A stretch of DNA of 64,000 bases from an uncultured Bacillota bacterium (GCA_958428295.1 CAUAFL010000006.1:1-64000); one strand, 5' to 3'. Numbered from the stretch's first letter, positions 1 to 9,240 are shown. Translations and numbers: made by a program. Notes: a model not told the origin generated them from the letters alone.

Positions 1-622
1 TCTCAGCAGCCGTACTCGTTGTATAATTATTATTACTAGCCGCATTTGCTTTAGCAAGTAAAGTATCCGCTAATTCTTGAGCAGAGCCAGGAGAGACAAT
101 ACGAATTTTCGTTTTGAACACCTGCCCAGTAATATACCCATCAACATCAGGATCAATCCATACTCGCAATATAAATTCATCCGTTTTCTTACCCGCAACA
201 CTACCGGTATAAAGTAATCGAGCACCCAATTTTCGTACTTGTCCTGCTTTCCCATTGACATCAAGACTATATTTTATGTAAGAGTCAGTTAGTCTAGTAG
301 CGCCACTTAGTGTATCGTCATCTAACAAAACATCATAACTAGCACTGCTACTACCCAAATTTTCAACTGAAAAAGTAAATCCTGTTTGGGCCAACCCTTC
401 TGCATCTGTTAATGGATGAGCGTTTTCAATTGTTAAAGAATTGCCCTCATTTAATAAAAGACGTAAACTCCCAACACGTAGAACCTGCTTTTTGGTTCCG
501 GGAACAGTTGTAGACAGCCAAGCATAACTAGTAGCGATCACTATAATAAGTCCTACCACAACAAAAATAGAAAGCAATAATACTTTTTCCTTCTTAGTTT
601 CTTTTCTCGCAGTCTTCCCCAT
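1..622 (-). CDS. Secreted surface protein, TasA/camelysin-like, C-terminus outside window
   Basis: The gene runs off the left edge, so about 207 N-terminal residues are visible. The protein starts MGKTARKETKKEKVLLLS, a positively charged leader followed by a hydrophobic segment ending ATSYAWLS, which looks like a SipW/TasA-type signal peptide (ATxAWxS). The rest is beta-rich and Ser/Thr/Asn-rich with no Cys, as in secreted matrix or spore-surface proteins. The start at 622 is supported by GAGGTG about 7 bases upstream on the minus strand. The family call is an inference from the leader and composition only. Confidence 0.6.
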   Translation of the reverse strand, partial: MGKTARKETKKEKVLLLSIFVVVGLIIVIATSYAWLSTTVPGTKKQVLRVGSLRLLLNEGNSLTIENAHPLTDAEGLAQTGFTFSVENLGSSSASYDVLLDDDTLSGATRLTDSYIKYSLDVNGKAGQVRKLGARLLYTGSVAGKKTDEFILRVWIDPDVDGYITGQVFKTKIRIVSPGSAQELADTLLAKANAASNNNYTTSTAAE

Positions 623-761
623 TGTCAAGACACCTCAATTCTAATCATAGTATAACAATAGATACTTTTGTCCCCTATCAACATGTGATAATTACATATT
701 CGATTTCATAAGATAGACATATTCCCAATACACTCACATATACTCTACTAGGTGAGACAAA

Positions 762-1130
762 ATGGACTATATTAAAAATCTACTGAAATCGCTCCTACTA
801 ACCGTAGGTCTATTACTATTCTTAATCCTTATTTTAACACTATTTTATCATTTTGACATTATTTCTAATAACATTTATTCAATTTTTAAATTGATTATCC
901 CCCTATTATCTCTTTTTGTAGGTGCCTTCACCCTAGGCAAAAAGGTAACCAAACGCGGCTGGTTAGAAGGACTAAAACTAGGAGGTATCTTGATTTTTCT
1001 TTTCTTTACTATCTCCAGTATCTTCTTTGAAGGAGGTTTTACGTTAAAATTAGTTCTCTACGATATCATTTTATTAATCGTCTCCATTCTTGGTGGTATG
1101 ATTGGCATCAATAAAAAACAGGACCTATAA
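762..1130 (+). CDS. TIGR04086-type small membrane protein (YrzE-like)
   Basis: A 122-residue protein with four predicted membrane segments (about 10-30, 40-58, 70-90, 97-115) and the short soluble loop KKVTKRGWLEGLK. Length and layout match the TIGR04086/YrzE family of Firmicutes, whose function is unknown. A RBS (AGGTGA) precedes the ATG. It is convergent with trmK and overlaps its 3' end by 6 bp. Confidence 0.65.
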   Translation: MDYIKNLLKSLLLTVGLLLFLILILTLFYHFDIISNNIYSIFKLIIPLLSLFVGAFTLGKKVTKRGWLEGLKLGGILIFLFFTISSIFFEGGFTLKLVLYDIILLIVSILGGMIGINKKQDL

Positions 1131-1793
1131 AGATAGATACTGCTTAAGCCATTTGATTTCTCTTTTGGTTTGATACCATTTATGAAAATTCCTAACAGAA
1201 ACTAACTGCAATAATCGATAACGACTAGAAAGTTCTCGTTGATAAAATTCCTGAACCAAAGGAATTTTTTTAGTCTTTAAAATAGGCCCTAAAAACAAGT
1301 CTTTTTTAGAATAATGTTTCTTTCCCCGTCGACATAGCAATATCGGATAAAACAAGTGTTTTTCTTTCACTACCAATTCTTCTTCAATTATATAACCAAA
1401 TTGATTTACTTGCGTTCTTACTTGAGTCGTAAAATTATTAGGTGATAAAATTAACCACTCAATCTGTTCTAGTAAGGAAAGGTGATTCTTTAAAATCTTA
1501 ATCATCATGAAACCACCCATCCCCGACATAATAACAGCATTCACTCCCCTTTGATAAGCTGCTAGACCATCCGCTAAAACCAGTTGTATTTGTCTCTCTA
1601 CTTGATAACGATGAAGATTCTCCTTAGCACATTGTAAAGGCCCCTCTTTATTATCTGACGCTATAACCTTAGGAAAATTACGCTCTACTACCAAATAAAT
1701 CGATAAAAGAGCATGATCACAACCAATATCTAATGGATAAGAAGAAGAGGGAACTACCTCTCCTAATTGTTTTAATCGTTCATTAATCTTCAT
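1125..1793 (-). CDS. trmK: tRNA (adenine-N1)-methyltransferase TrmK
   Basis: A class I SAM-dependent methyltransferase that methylates A22 in the D-loop of bacterial tRNAs. The SAM-binding motif is DIGCDHA at residues 22-28, followed by the acidic ribose-binding region (IASDNKEG), MSGMGG and the catalytic-loop-like SPNN. At 222 residues it is near the usual 225-235. Its start overlaps the rpoD stop as TAATG, so it is translationally coupled to rpoD, the gene order found in many Bacilli. Confidence 0.9.
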   Translation of the reverse strand: MKINERLKQLGEVVPSSSYPLDIGCDHALLSIYLVVERNFPKVIASDNKEGPLQCAKENLHRYQVERQIQLVLADGLAAYQRGVNAVIMSGMGGFMMIKILKNHLSLLEQIEWLILSPNNFTTQVRTQVNQFGYIIEEELVVKEKHLFYPILLCRRGKKHYSKKDLFLGPILKTKKIPLVQEFYQRELSSRYRLLQLVSVRNFHKWYQTKREIKWLKQYLSL

Positions 1794-2884
1794 TAATCCG
1801 TTAAAAAATCCTTCAACTTTCTAGACCGAGACGGATGGCGCAGTTTGCGTAGCGCTTTCGCTTCAATTTGGCGAATTCTCTCACGAGTAACACCAAATAT
1901 TTGTCCCACTTCCTCTAGTGTCCGACACTGACCATCATCTAACCCAAAACGTAACCGTAATACTTTCTCTTCTCGATCTGTTAACGTTAATAAAACACCG
2001 GCTAATTCCTCTTTCAACATCTCTTCCGTAGCATACTCTTCGGGTCCTATGGTTCTTTCATCGCGAATGAAATCTCCTAAATGAGAATCATCTTCTTCCC
2101 CGATTGGTGTTTCTAAAGAAACAGGATCTTGACTAATCTTATATACTTCCCGTACTTTTTCTACTGTTACACCCAACTTTTCAGCTAACTCATCATCACT
2201 TGGTTCCCGGTTTAACTCCTGCGTTAACTGTCGTTGTACTCTTGCTAATTTATTAATCGTCTCTACCATATGTACTGGTACTCGAATAGTTCTTGCCTGA
2301 TCCGCAATAGCGCGGGTGATTGCTTGCCGAATCCACCAAGTCGCATAAGTAGAAAACTTATATCCCTTATTAGGATCAAACTTTTCAACCGCTTTCATTA
2401 ACCCAATATTTCCTTCTTGAATTAAATCAAGAAAAAGCATGCCACGCCCCACATAACGCTTGGCAATTGACACCACTAATCGTAAATTAGACTCGGCTAA
2501 AATCCGTTTTGCTTCCTCTTCTCCTGCCACAGCTCGATGAGCATATTCAAACTCTTCATCAGAAGTAAGTAATGGAATACGACCAATTTCTTTTAAATAC
2601 ATCCGAACAGGATCATTAATTTTAATATCTTTAGATAAAGTTAACTCTTCTGTCTTAATAGTAGGTGTAATTTCCTCCCCTGTGGCATCATCACTACCAT
2701 CTTCACTGACAATTTCAATACCAACTTCTACAAAAGAATTATATAAGTCATCTAAACTATCACTATCAACCTCTAGCCCCTTTAACTCATTAGCTAACTG
2801 CTCATACGTAATAAACCCTTGTTTTTCCCCTAAAGCAAGTAACTTTTGCTTTCTTTCATCCATTGTTTTAATTTCTTCTACCAT
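1793..2884 (-). CDS. rpoD: Primary RNA polymerase sigma factor SigA
   Basis: The housekeeping sigma-70 factor. Region 1.1 is at residues 1-80 and 1.2-2.1 begins at DPVRMYLKEIGRIPLL. Region 2 contains LRLVVSIAKRYVGRGMLFLD and GYKFSTYATWWIRQAITRA; region 4 contains the helix-turn-helix EEVGQIFGVTRERIRQIEAK. At 363 residues the length is typical. The ATG at 2884 is preceded by GGGGAG and overlaps the dnaG stop codon (ATGGTAG). The dnaG-rpoD-trmK order is the Gram-positive macromolecular synthesis operon without rpsU nearby. Confidence 0.97.
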   Translation of the reverse strand: MVEEIKTMDERKQKLLALGEKQGFITYEQLANELKGLEVDSDSLDDLYNSFVEVGIEIVSEDGSDDATGEEITPTIKTEELTLSKDIKINDPVRMYLKEIGRIPLLTSDEEFEYAHRAVAGEEEAKRILAESNLRLVVSIAKRYVGRGMLFLDLIQEGNIGLMKAVEKFDPNKGYKFSTYATWWIRQAITRAIADQARTIRVPVHMVETINKLARVQRQLTQELNREPSDDELAEKLGVTVEKVREVYKISQDPVSLETPIGEEDDSHLGDFIRDERTIGPEEYATEEMLKEELAGVLLTLTDREEKVLRLRFGLDDGQCRTLEEVGQIFGVTRERIRQIEAKALRKLRHPSRSRKLKDFLTD

Positions 2885-4617
2885 GTTTCGTTCTCCCCTA
2901 TTCTGAGTTCTCTTATCTCATTTGCTACCTTTGCTTGTTCTAAAGGGTCCATCATTTCCTTCATCTTCTCTTCGAGCCGTTTGATCTCCTGGCTCCTATT
3001 ATACTCCCTGACCGCTTTAAAATAATCGTATAATGCTATCTTTTCAATAGGCTCTGGTAATCCTTGGGCTTCAATTTCTGATAAAAGACTCAAAAGCTCT
3101 TTTTTTGCTGCTAAATAAGTATAAAAATCTGCGACTTCAATAAAACCATATTTATGATAAAAATACACAATCTCACTTTCCAAAGCTCGCCATAGATCCT
3201 TAGGAAAAACAATATGTTCTTTTTCAACCTCTTCAATTACCCACGGTGTTGTTAGCATATAATAAAGAATCGCATAACTTGCTTTTTGATACTTATCTTT
3301 TTTTTCAACAGGTGCCTTCTTCACAGGAACTATTGGGTTTGAATGAACCATCTGACCCTTTAATTCTTGAAAAGTTTTTTCCAGGGTATTATACCCTATT
3401 TCTAAATTTTTTGCAAGCTCTTTTAAGATGATTTCAATACGGATTGGATCTGTAAGTTTTGCAGTTTCCTCTAATACCTTATGAATATAGAGTGCTTTCT
3501 CTTCAGGACTATCAAAATTGATCCCTTTTCGAAACATACGAATTCGATAATCGTGAAAATGTTCTGCATTTTCTACTAACCGTAAAAAAGCCTCCTTGCC
3601 TTTTTGTAAGATAAACGTATCCGGATCTTCTTCTTGGGGTAAAACAAGTACTAAAGGCTCAACCCCAGAGGCAGTAAACAACTCACCTGCTGCCACCGTC
3701 GCTTTTTGACCGGCCTCATCACCATCAAAACAAAGAATAATCTGATTGGATAATCTTTTAATATCTGCAATATGTTCCTTTGTAAGAGCCGTCCCCATCG
3801 TTGCTACCGTATTCTTAATTCCTACACTACTAGAACGAATAACATCCATAAATCCTTCCATAACTAACACATACTTGGCAATACGACAAGCTTCTTTCGC
3901 TATATGATAGTGATATAACAAACGACCTTTTTTAAAAAGTTCTGTCTCTTTGGTGTTTAAATATTTATTCTGTGCACTAGAAAAAATAATCCGACCACTA
4001 AATCCCACGACATGACCTGATAAATCATGTAAAGGAAACATCAACCGTTGATGAAAAATGTCATAATCAGAAGTCGTAAGCCCTACTTGATTTAATACAT
4101 CAAGAGAATAACCTTTTTTAACTAGCAAATTGGTCAAGTCACTACGTTGTTCCAAAGAAAAGCCAATCTCAAATTCACGAATCACTTCCTCACTTAATTT
4201 CCTTTTTTCAAGATAAGCACGTGCTTCTTTGCCCTTACTAGACATTAAATTATTCTGATAATATTTGCAAGCGAATTCATAAATTTGATACCAAGGATCA
4301 TACTTAGTGGAAACCTTTTTGGTCTTATAGCCTTTTAATTCTACACCGGATCGCTCCGCTAAATCATGTAAAACTTCCGCAAATTCCTTATGTTCATAAT
4401 GCATTAAAAAAGTAAAAACATTCCCGGTAGCATGACAAGAAAAGCAAGTATAAATTTGCTTTTCCCGAGAAACACTCATCGATGGATGGTTATCATCATG
4501 AAAAGGACAGACACCAAAATAATTTTTACCACGAGAAACAAGAGGAATCCGTTCCCCAATGATGTCAACAATATCGTTTTTACGACGAATTTCATTAATC
4601 ACTTCTTGTTGATTCAT
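2878..4617 (-). CDS. dnaG: DNA primase DnaG
   Basis: It makes RNA primers for lagging-strand replication and works with DnaB helicase. The CHC2 zinc-binding domain is at residues 37-61 (C37, H40, C58, C61). The TOPRIM catalytic core includes LVMEGFMDVI and LCFDGDEAG. A helicase-binding C-terminal domain follows; the total is 579 residues, close to the usual 600. It ends inside the first codons of rpoD. The RBS is a weak GGGGAA about 5 bases upstream. Confidence 0.97.
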   Translation of the reverse strand: MNQQEVINEIRRKNDIVDIIGERIPLVSRGKNYFGVCPFHDDNHPSMSVSREKQIYTCFSCHATGNVFTFLMHYEHKEFAEVLHDLAERSGVELKGYKTKKVSTKYDPWYQIYEFACKYYQNNLMSSKGKEARAYLEKRKLSEEVIREFEIGFSLEQRSDLTNLLVKKGYSLDVLNQVGLTTSDYDIFHQRLMFPLHDLSGHVVGFSGRIIFSSAQNKYLNTKETELFKKGRLLYHYHIAKEACRIAKYVLVMEGFMDVIRSSSVGIKNTVATMGTALTKEHIADIKRLSNQIILCFDGDEAGQKATVAAGELFTASGVEPLVLVLPQEEDPDTFILQKGKEAFLRLVENAEHFHDYRIRMFRKGINFDSPEEKALYIHKVLEETAKLTDPIRIEIILKELAKNLEIGYNTLEKTFQELKGQMVHSNPIVPVKKAPVEKKDKYQKASYAILYYMLTTPWVIEEVEKEHIVFPKDLWRALESEIVYFYHKYGFIEVADFYTYLAAKKELLSLLSEIEAQGLPEPIEKIALYDYFKAVREYNRSQEIKRLEEKMKEMMDPLEQAKVANEIRELRIGENETW

Positions 4618-4766
4618 AAAAATTCCCCTTTCCAGTATTTACTCTATCATTTTTCCACCAATTTATCAAACATTTACTCGCTATTCCTTTCAATCCTATA
4701 TTTTGCTAGTCATATGATTTATAAAAAAGAAAAAAAGAAACATACACTATGACAGGAGGCAATAAA

Positions 4767-4886
4767 ATGTTTAATCATTGTGAAAATTCATTATTAGAGC
4801 ACCCTAGGGGACCAAGATGCAGCAATTGCTTTGTTCAAGGTCCAACTGGTGCAACTGCTCCGATTACATTATCCACACAAATATAA
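4767..4886 (+). pseudogene. Collagen-like surface protein, N-terminal fragment cut by the ICE
   Basis: The ATG at 4767 follows a strong AGGAGG. The first 31 codons encode a Cys-rich head (MFNHCENSLLEHPRG...) and the start of a Gly-X-Y tract (GPTGAT). The frame then runs into element DNA and stops at 4886. The missing part lies 27 kb away at 32182-32628. Joining the CC at 4860-4861 to the CC at 32182-32183 restores the frame and the Gly-X-Y pattern (GPT GAT APT GPS GLP GPS). BclA-like exosporium proteins have this plan: short head, collagen repeat, jelly-roll C-terminus. Confidence 0.8.
4845..4880. other. Left attachment junction (attL) of the ICE
   Basis: Host collagen-repeat sequence ends here and element sequence begins. 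The element side, CCGATTACATTATCCAC (4860-4876), is an inverted copy of the right-end element sequence GTGGATAATGTCATCGG (32164-32180) with 16 of 17 positions matching. The two bases shared by both junctions are CC. Serine recombinase att sites are typically short imperfect palindromes around a 2-bp core, so this fits. The exact crossover base is inferred. Confidence 0.7.
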
Positions 4887-4890
4887 TTTA

Positions 4891-6984
4891 TTAAGTTTGG
4901 AAGTTCCAAACGATTCTTATTTCTCTAGTCTTTGTTTCATCATCAATTTTTCCTACTTTGATTTTATCTACAAACTCATCAAGTATCTCTGGTGTAAGTA
5001 ATTCAATGTGTCTGTATTTTGAAAGAAGACTATCACGATCTTTTAATTTGTTTTGTTTCATTTCAATTAACTTTAATTCATTATCTATAGTAGATAGCCT
5101 TTCGCTTAACTTATCCACATCTTCTTTATACTTTGCACGTAGTGAAGTGAAATCGTTATCATCAATAACACCAGTAGCACGATCTTCATAAAGTTGTTGA
5201 AATATCTCTTTTTTTCTTTTTATAAGATTTTGAATGTCAGTTTTTTCTTTATTAAAACTATCTAATTGATCTTTGAATAAATCTTTATCAATAACTTCTT
5301 TGTGAAGTTCTTTTAATGTGTCTTTATCATAATACTCATCTAACAAGCCATTCATAGCTGATAAAACATAATCTTCTAATACATTTAATTTGATAGACTT
5401 GTTATTATCACAATTTGCCCATTTGTTCTCTTTATCCTTACATAATAGATATTCTATCTTTTGACTATCTTTGTTTTGACAACTACTATTTTTACGCAAT
5501 ATACTACCACATTCAGAACAATAAACTTTTCCACAAAAGATATGTTTAACACCGTCTGCACCTGATCTACTAACTTCATTTAACTTTGTTTGAATAGATA
5601 ACCATTTTTCATCATCAAATACCTTTTCAAGAGCACTTTCACTTGTAACCCAGTGTTCTTTTTTTGCATTTATACATTTGTGATTTTTATAACTGATTCT
5701 TCTAGTCTTACCTTGTATTAGAGTACCATTATATATAGGATCTCTTAACATTTCATAAATAACACGTCCAGACCACTTATATTTTTTTCTTATTTCATAT
5801 TCAAACTTAAATTCTGTATCTGTATCAGCAGCTACTGACTTTGTAAACATTTTATAAGTATTATGACATTTGTTATCATCAAGTTTAATTTCTAATTCAA
5901 AACCAGTTTCAATAAGTCTGTCTAACTCTATATTTGTACTTCCAATATAAAACACATCATTTGGAATAGTATCATTTGTTTTTAATTCGTGCCATACACC
6001 AGTAGAAAAATCAATATTATTAAAATCTATATTATCTATGTTAGATGATAAATTATCTGTAGTATAGTATAGCTTTAAATCTTCACTTATGGATCTAACT
6101 CTAATATGAAATTTTGAATTATATTCTTTTAATTCATCAGTACCAAATACATAAATTGATTTTATGTTTCGTAAAATTTGTTTGTACTCATTATATAAAG
6201 AAATTCTAACAATATACCCGCCTGACTTTGAAATAGAATATTTATCTTCTTTTTTAGAAATAGGAAGTTTTAATTTACAACCATTCATTGCTTTATATTC
6301 ATAAGGACTAGGAATTTTCTTTTCTTCTAAAGTATTAGCAATTTTATCTTGTCCGTATCCTGACAAAAACATTTCAGCAATTTGTTTTAAAACTTCACTT
6401 GCAATAGGATCAATGAGAAGATGATTTTTATTCTTTGGATCTTTCATCAACCCATATTTAGCAAAAGAAGAAGTACATTCGCCATTTTTCCATTTTGTAC
6501 GGAATGTTGCTTTAATGTTATCTGATAAATCTTCCAAAAACCATTCATTAACAAGTGCATTGATTTGTCTTGCTTTCTTATTACCTTTATTAGCAGTATC
6601 AGCATTATCTACAATACTAACAAATCTAACACCCCATACGATGAATTTATTATGTAGGTATTTTTCTACAACTTCCATATCTCTTGAAAATCTTGATTGA
6701 CTTTTACATAAAACAATATCAACTTCGCCATTTTCACAAGATTTAATCATCTTTTCAAAGTCTGGCCTATATGTTCCAGCTCCTGAAAAGTCTTCATCGC
6801 AATAAACGCCTACAATTTCCCAATCTGGGTGTTTTGCAACTTCTTCACGAAGCATTAGTTCCTGATTCTTAATACTTTCACTAATAGCTTCTTTGGTAGG
6901 TTTATCAATATCTTCTTTTGATAGTCTTAAATAAAGTACCACTCTCCTTATAATAATATCAACTGTTTCAACTATTTTCTTCAT
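4891..6984 (-). CDS. Large serine recombinase (integrase/excisionase) of the ICE, with extra internal domain
   Basis: It integrates and excises the element. The resolvase domain is at residues 13-160 with catalytic Ser22 (YLRLSKED) and the conserved SQSRFSRD near 95-102. The recombinase domain starts near 165 (FRTKWKNGE..YGL) and runs to IPSPYEYK (224-231). It resumes only at WSGRVIYEMLRDPIYNG (404-420), so about 150 residues of beta-rich, Asp/Asn-rich sequence are inserted there. A zinc ribbon (C484, C489, C492, C502 and others) and a coiled coil (570-660) follow. The ATG at 6984 has AGGAGC upstream. The gene ends 5 bp from the disrupted host ORF, next to attL, as usual for such recombinases. 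Confidence 0.95.
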   Translation of the reverse strand: MKKIVETVDIIIRRVVLYLRLSKEDIDKPTKEAISESIKNQELMLREEVAKHPDWEIVGVYCDEDFSGAGTYRPDFEKMIKSCENGEVDIVLCKSQSRFSRDMEVVEKYLHNKFIVWGVRFVSIVDNADTANKGNKKARQINALVNEWFLEDLSDNIKATFRTKWKNGECTSSFAKYGLMKDPKNKNHLLIDPIASEVLKQIAEMFLSGYGQDKIANTLEEKKIPSPYEYKAMNGCKLKLPISKKEDKYSISKSGGYIVRISLYNEYKQILRNIKSIYVFGTDELKEYNSKFHIRVRSISEDLKLYYTTDNLSSNIDNIDFNNIDFSTGVWHELKTNDTIPNDVFYIGSTNIELDRLIETGFELEIKLDDNKCHNTYKMFTKSVAADTDTEFKFEYEIRKKYKWSGRVIYEMLRDPIYNGTLIQGKTRRISYKNHKCINAKKEHWVTSESALEKVFDDEKWLSIQTKLNEVSRSGADGVKHIFCGKVYCSECGSILRKNSSCQNKDSQKIEYLLCKDKENKWANCDNNKSIKLNVLEDYVLSAMNGLLDEYYDKDTLKELHKEVIDKDLFKDQLDSFNKEKTDIQNLIKRKKEIFQQLYEDRATGVIDDNDFTSLRAKYKEDVDKLSERLSTIDNELKLIEMKQNKLKDRDSLLSKYRHIELLTPEILDEFVDKIKVGKIDDETKTREIRIVWNFQT

Positions 6985-7037
6985 ATTAAATTTAGCTCCT
7001 TTACTAATTTAACAGAATTCATTGATAACATAATAAT

Positions 7038-7071
7038 ATTATAACGCGCTACTTCAAGAATTACAGCGCCC
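7038..7071 (-). promoter_or_regulatory. Promoter for the recombinase, ICE promoter type 1
   Basis: On the minus strand the -10 is TATAAT (7043 to 7038), the spacer is 17 bp and the -35 is CTGTAA (7066 to 7061). It is preceded by GGGCG, and GCGCG lies just before the -10. The same arrangement occurs at 7628-7661 and 27926-27958. Confidence 0.6.
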
Positions 7072-7206
7072 ATATACATTTTTTTCAATAGAAAGTATTA
7101 CCTTTAAAAGTTTCTTATTAAAAGAAAGTTTTAAATCGTCCTTTGTTTTATCTTTATCAACATTAAATTCATTTATAATCTTATAAGTTACCTTTTTATT
7201 CTTCAT
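7054..7206 (-). CDS. Small ICE protein of 50 residues, function unknown
   Basis: The ORF starts MKNKKVTYKIINEFNVDK after GGGGGTT and a 6-base spacer, and ends GRCNS just upstream of the recombinase promoter. It is basic and probably helical in the second half (LKLSFNKKLLKVILSIEKN). Short ORFs directly upstream of serine recombinases are common in Gram-positive ICEs, but no function can be assigned from this sequence. Confidence 0.6.
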   Translation of the reverse strand: MKNKKVTYKIINEFNVDKDKTKDDLKLSFNKKLLKVILSIEKNVYGRCNS

Positions 7207-7318
7207 TTTTTCAACCCCCTTTAAATCTTATTTAAAGAAAAAAGAAAAGAATAGAGTTTTATGTCTATTCTTTATAGTATATTCACTAATTAGCAAGTAT
7301 TTGCCTATATTTTATTAT

Positions 7319-7606
7319 TTATGATATTTCATTTTCTTTTACAAATTTTAATGGACTATCATCTAAAACTTTAATTCTATATCTTAATTCTAATATCTTA
7401 AGACTATCATTATAAATTTTTTCTACTTCTGTACTTTTAAATTCTCTCAAACTTGGTAGTTCACTCAATACATCTTTTTTTGTTGTTTCTTTATAAGAAA
7501 ACTCATAACGAAGTAGAAGTATCTCACATAATAGATCAACATAAAAAGCCCTGATTTTCCTTTCTTTATGAATGTTATATAATTCATCATAACAATTCTT
7601 TTTCAT
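7319..7606 (-). CDS. Hypothetical ICE protein (95 aa)
   Basis: A Leu/Lys/Glu-rich, mostly helical protein (MKKNCYDELYNIHKERKIR...), not recognised. A RBS AAGGCGG lies 6 bases upstream. It is the first gene behind the promoter at 7628-7661, so with the 50-residue ORF and the recombinase it may form a small excision-control unit. Confidence 0.6.
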   Translation of the reverse strand: MKKNCYDELYNIHKERKIRAFYVDLLCEILLLRYEFSYKETTKKDVLSELPSLREFKSTEVEKIYNDSLKILELRYRIKVLDDSPLKFVKENEIS

Positions 7607-7627
7607 TTTACACCGCCTTACAAACGA

Positions 7628-7661
7628 ATTATAACGCGCCAGAAAATTCTTGTCAGCGCCC
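7628..7661 (-). promoter_or_regulatory. ICE promoter type 1, second copy
   Basis: Minus strand: TATAAT (7633 to 7628), spacer 17 bp, -35 CTGACA (7656 to 7651), flanked by GGGCG upstream and GCGCG at the spacer end. It sits directly after the stop of the ArdC-like gene and drives the 95-residue ORF. Confidence 0.65.
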
Positions 7662-7662
7662 T

Positions 7663-8646
7663 TTATGAAAAAAGAGAAAAGTCATCATATAAACCTTTCT
7701 CGTCATCTGGATATAAGCTTTCATTCTTTTGAAATTCTATCTCATAAAACTTATTAAAATTATTTGCAAATTTTCTTCCTTTATTAACAATCACTTTTAG
7801 TAGATTATCTACTGTTTTTATATCTTGATTCTTATACCAAGATTGAAACTTATCAAAAGAAACATCTTCTTTATCTATTCCAATTCTTCTTGAAATAACC
7901 ATATCTAACATATCTTTTTCCATTTCATTAGAAGCTATATTATTTGTATAAATATCAAGCACTATCATTAAGTGTGTTCTCTTGTTCAAACCTTGTTTTA
8001 AACTAATTGTTTTACTATCCTTATCAAAAGAGTATTTATTATTCATATTAACATATTTTACTTTAAAACCGTCAGCATAAAGTGCCTTTATAAAACTATT
8101 GTAAATTTCATCATAAGAAGAATAAAAAAGAGCCGGAAGCGTCCCAGTATCATAATCAATTTTCTTCATTGTTGTATCTTTTACATCAAAGAGTATAGTA
8201 GAATTAAGACCTTTAAAATCTTTATGATGAAACACAACATCTTTATTCTCTTTATCAAAATATCTTTTTAATTCTTGTTTTGTCAGATCTTTCATATTTT
8301 TAATTATCACTTTATCATTTTCTTTTATAGATACATATTCATCACTGATTGGTGTTAGTATTTCAATAGGTGTAGCATTTTCTAGTAATTGAACACCTTG
8401 ATCTAAATATGATTGTTTTGTTCCAAGTGATAGAAAATCTGGATATTGATATTTTATCAATAATGTATTTAAAACTGTATAATTACTATATAAAGATAAA
8501 TCATCAATCAAACTTTTAAAATCATATTCACTTTTACAATTATCAAGAAAATCTTTTTCAAATTTTAATGTTATATCTTTAATCTTATCAAATTCATTAT
8601 TTTTAGAATAATCTTTTAGATCATTCACTAATTTTCCTATATCTAT
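7663..8646 (-). CDS. ArdC-like antirestriction protein with degenerate peptidase motif
   Basis: Residues about 20-110 match the ArdC N-terminal single-stranded-DNA-binding fold pattern: LYSNYTVLNTLLIKYQYPDF, then LDQGVQLLENATPIEILTPI. The C-terminal half follows the ArdC/LtrC metallopeptidase layout (ISLKQGLNKRTHLMIVLDIY ... RRIGID ... FQSWYKN), but the expected HExxH reads THLMIVLD, so the zinc site is missing. ArdC proteins protect incoming plasmid DNA against restriction. The nearest canonical start is GTG at 8628. An in-frame ATA at 8646, 7 bases after GGGGG, is preferred because the GTG lacks a good ribosome site. Confidence 0.65.
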   Translation of the reverse strand: MDIGKLVNDLKDYSKNNEFDKIKDITLKFEKDFLDNCKSEYDFKSLIDDLSLYSNYTVLNTLLIKYQYPDFLSLGTKQSYLDQGVQLLENATPIEILTPISDEYVSIKENDKVIIKNMKDLTKQELKRYFDKENKDVVFHHKDFKGLNSTILFDVKDTTMKKIDYDTGTLPALFYSSYDEIYNSFIKALYADGFKVKYVNMNNKYSFDKDSKTISLKQGLNKRTHLMIVLDIYTNNIASNEMEKDMLDMVISRRIGIDKEDVSFDKFQSWYKNQDIKTVDNLLKVIVNKGRKFANNFNKFYEIEFQKNESLYPDDEKGLYDDFSLFS

Positions 8647-8665
8647 ATTTTAACCCCCTTTATAA

Positions 8666-8690
8666 ACAAAAAAACTAGCTTTCACTAGTT
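8666..8690 (-). terminator. Intrinsic terminator overlapping a stop codon
   Basis: Minus strand: stem AACTAG / CTAGTT around the loop TGAAAG, followed by a T-tract. The TAG stop of the 173-residue gene lies inside the 3' arm. Confidence 0.6.
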
Positions 8691-9196
8691 AGTTTAGATA
8701 ATTTATTTTTTAATGATACTATAGTTTTTTGTGCTCCTAAAGTTAAGTTTTCCAAAATATCATTTATATTATTATTTGTTATTGCTTGTTTTAATGTTTC
8801 AAAATAATTATGTGCGGATTCTTTATCAGAAGTAGTATTACCACATAATTTGTCAATTATATCATTATCTTTTGTATTAGTTAATGATAGATAAGTAACA
8901 TAGTTATAGTTACTTTTGTTTTGGTATGTATAAATATAGAATGATATGTCTTCTAGTGTATGAGAAAAACTTTCAACAATAACATCTTTTGTATCTAGTA
9001 TATCAGCATTATCTTTATCTTCAAAAAAATAATCAAATTCATTATTTTTTAATCTATGTTCAAATTCTTTCATTTCTTCTACAGATGAAAATTTGGGACC
9101 GTCTTCACGATTCCAGTTTATAAGACTTATTTCATCGTTAATCTTATTCATTTCTGAAACCTGATTCCGAAGTTCTAAATACTGTTCGTTTTTCAT
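8675..9196 (-). CDS. Hypothetical ICE protein (173 aa)
   Basis: An acidic, Asp/Asn-rich protein starting MKNEQYLELRNQVSEMNKIND, with no signal peptide or membrane segment. No family was recognised. A RBS AAGGAG precedes the ATG, and a good sigma-A promoter lies 45 bp upstream (9241-9269). It is the first gene of the unit that continues into the ArdC-like gene, with the terminator at its 3' end possibly leaky. Confidence 0.6.
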   Translation of the reverse strand: MKNEQYLELRNQVSEMNKINDEISLINWNREDGPKFSSVEEMKEFEHRLKNNEFDYFFEDKDNADILDTKDVIVESFSHTLEDISFYIYTYQNKSNYNYVTYLSLTNTKDNDIIDKLCGNTTSDKESAHNYFETLKQAITNNNINDILENLTLGAQKTIVSLKNKLSKLTSES

Positions 9197-9240
9197 ACAT
9201 ACTACTCCTTAATACTTAAAGTTTTGATAGAGTACGTATT

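Noticed and set aside
70..264. 64-codon minus-strand ORF
   Set aside because: It is a shadow in another frame of the partial surface-protein gene, which continues through this region.
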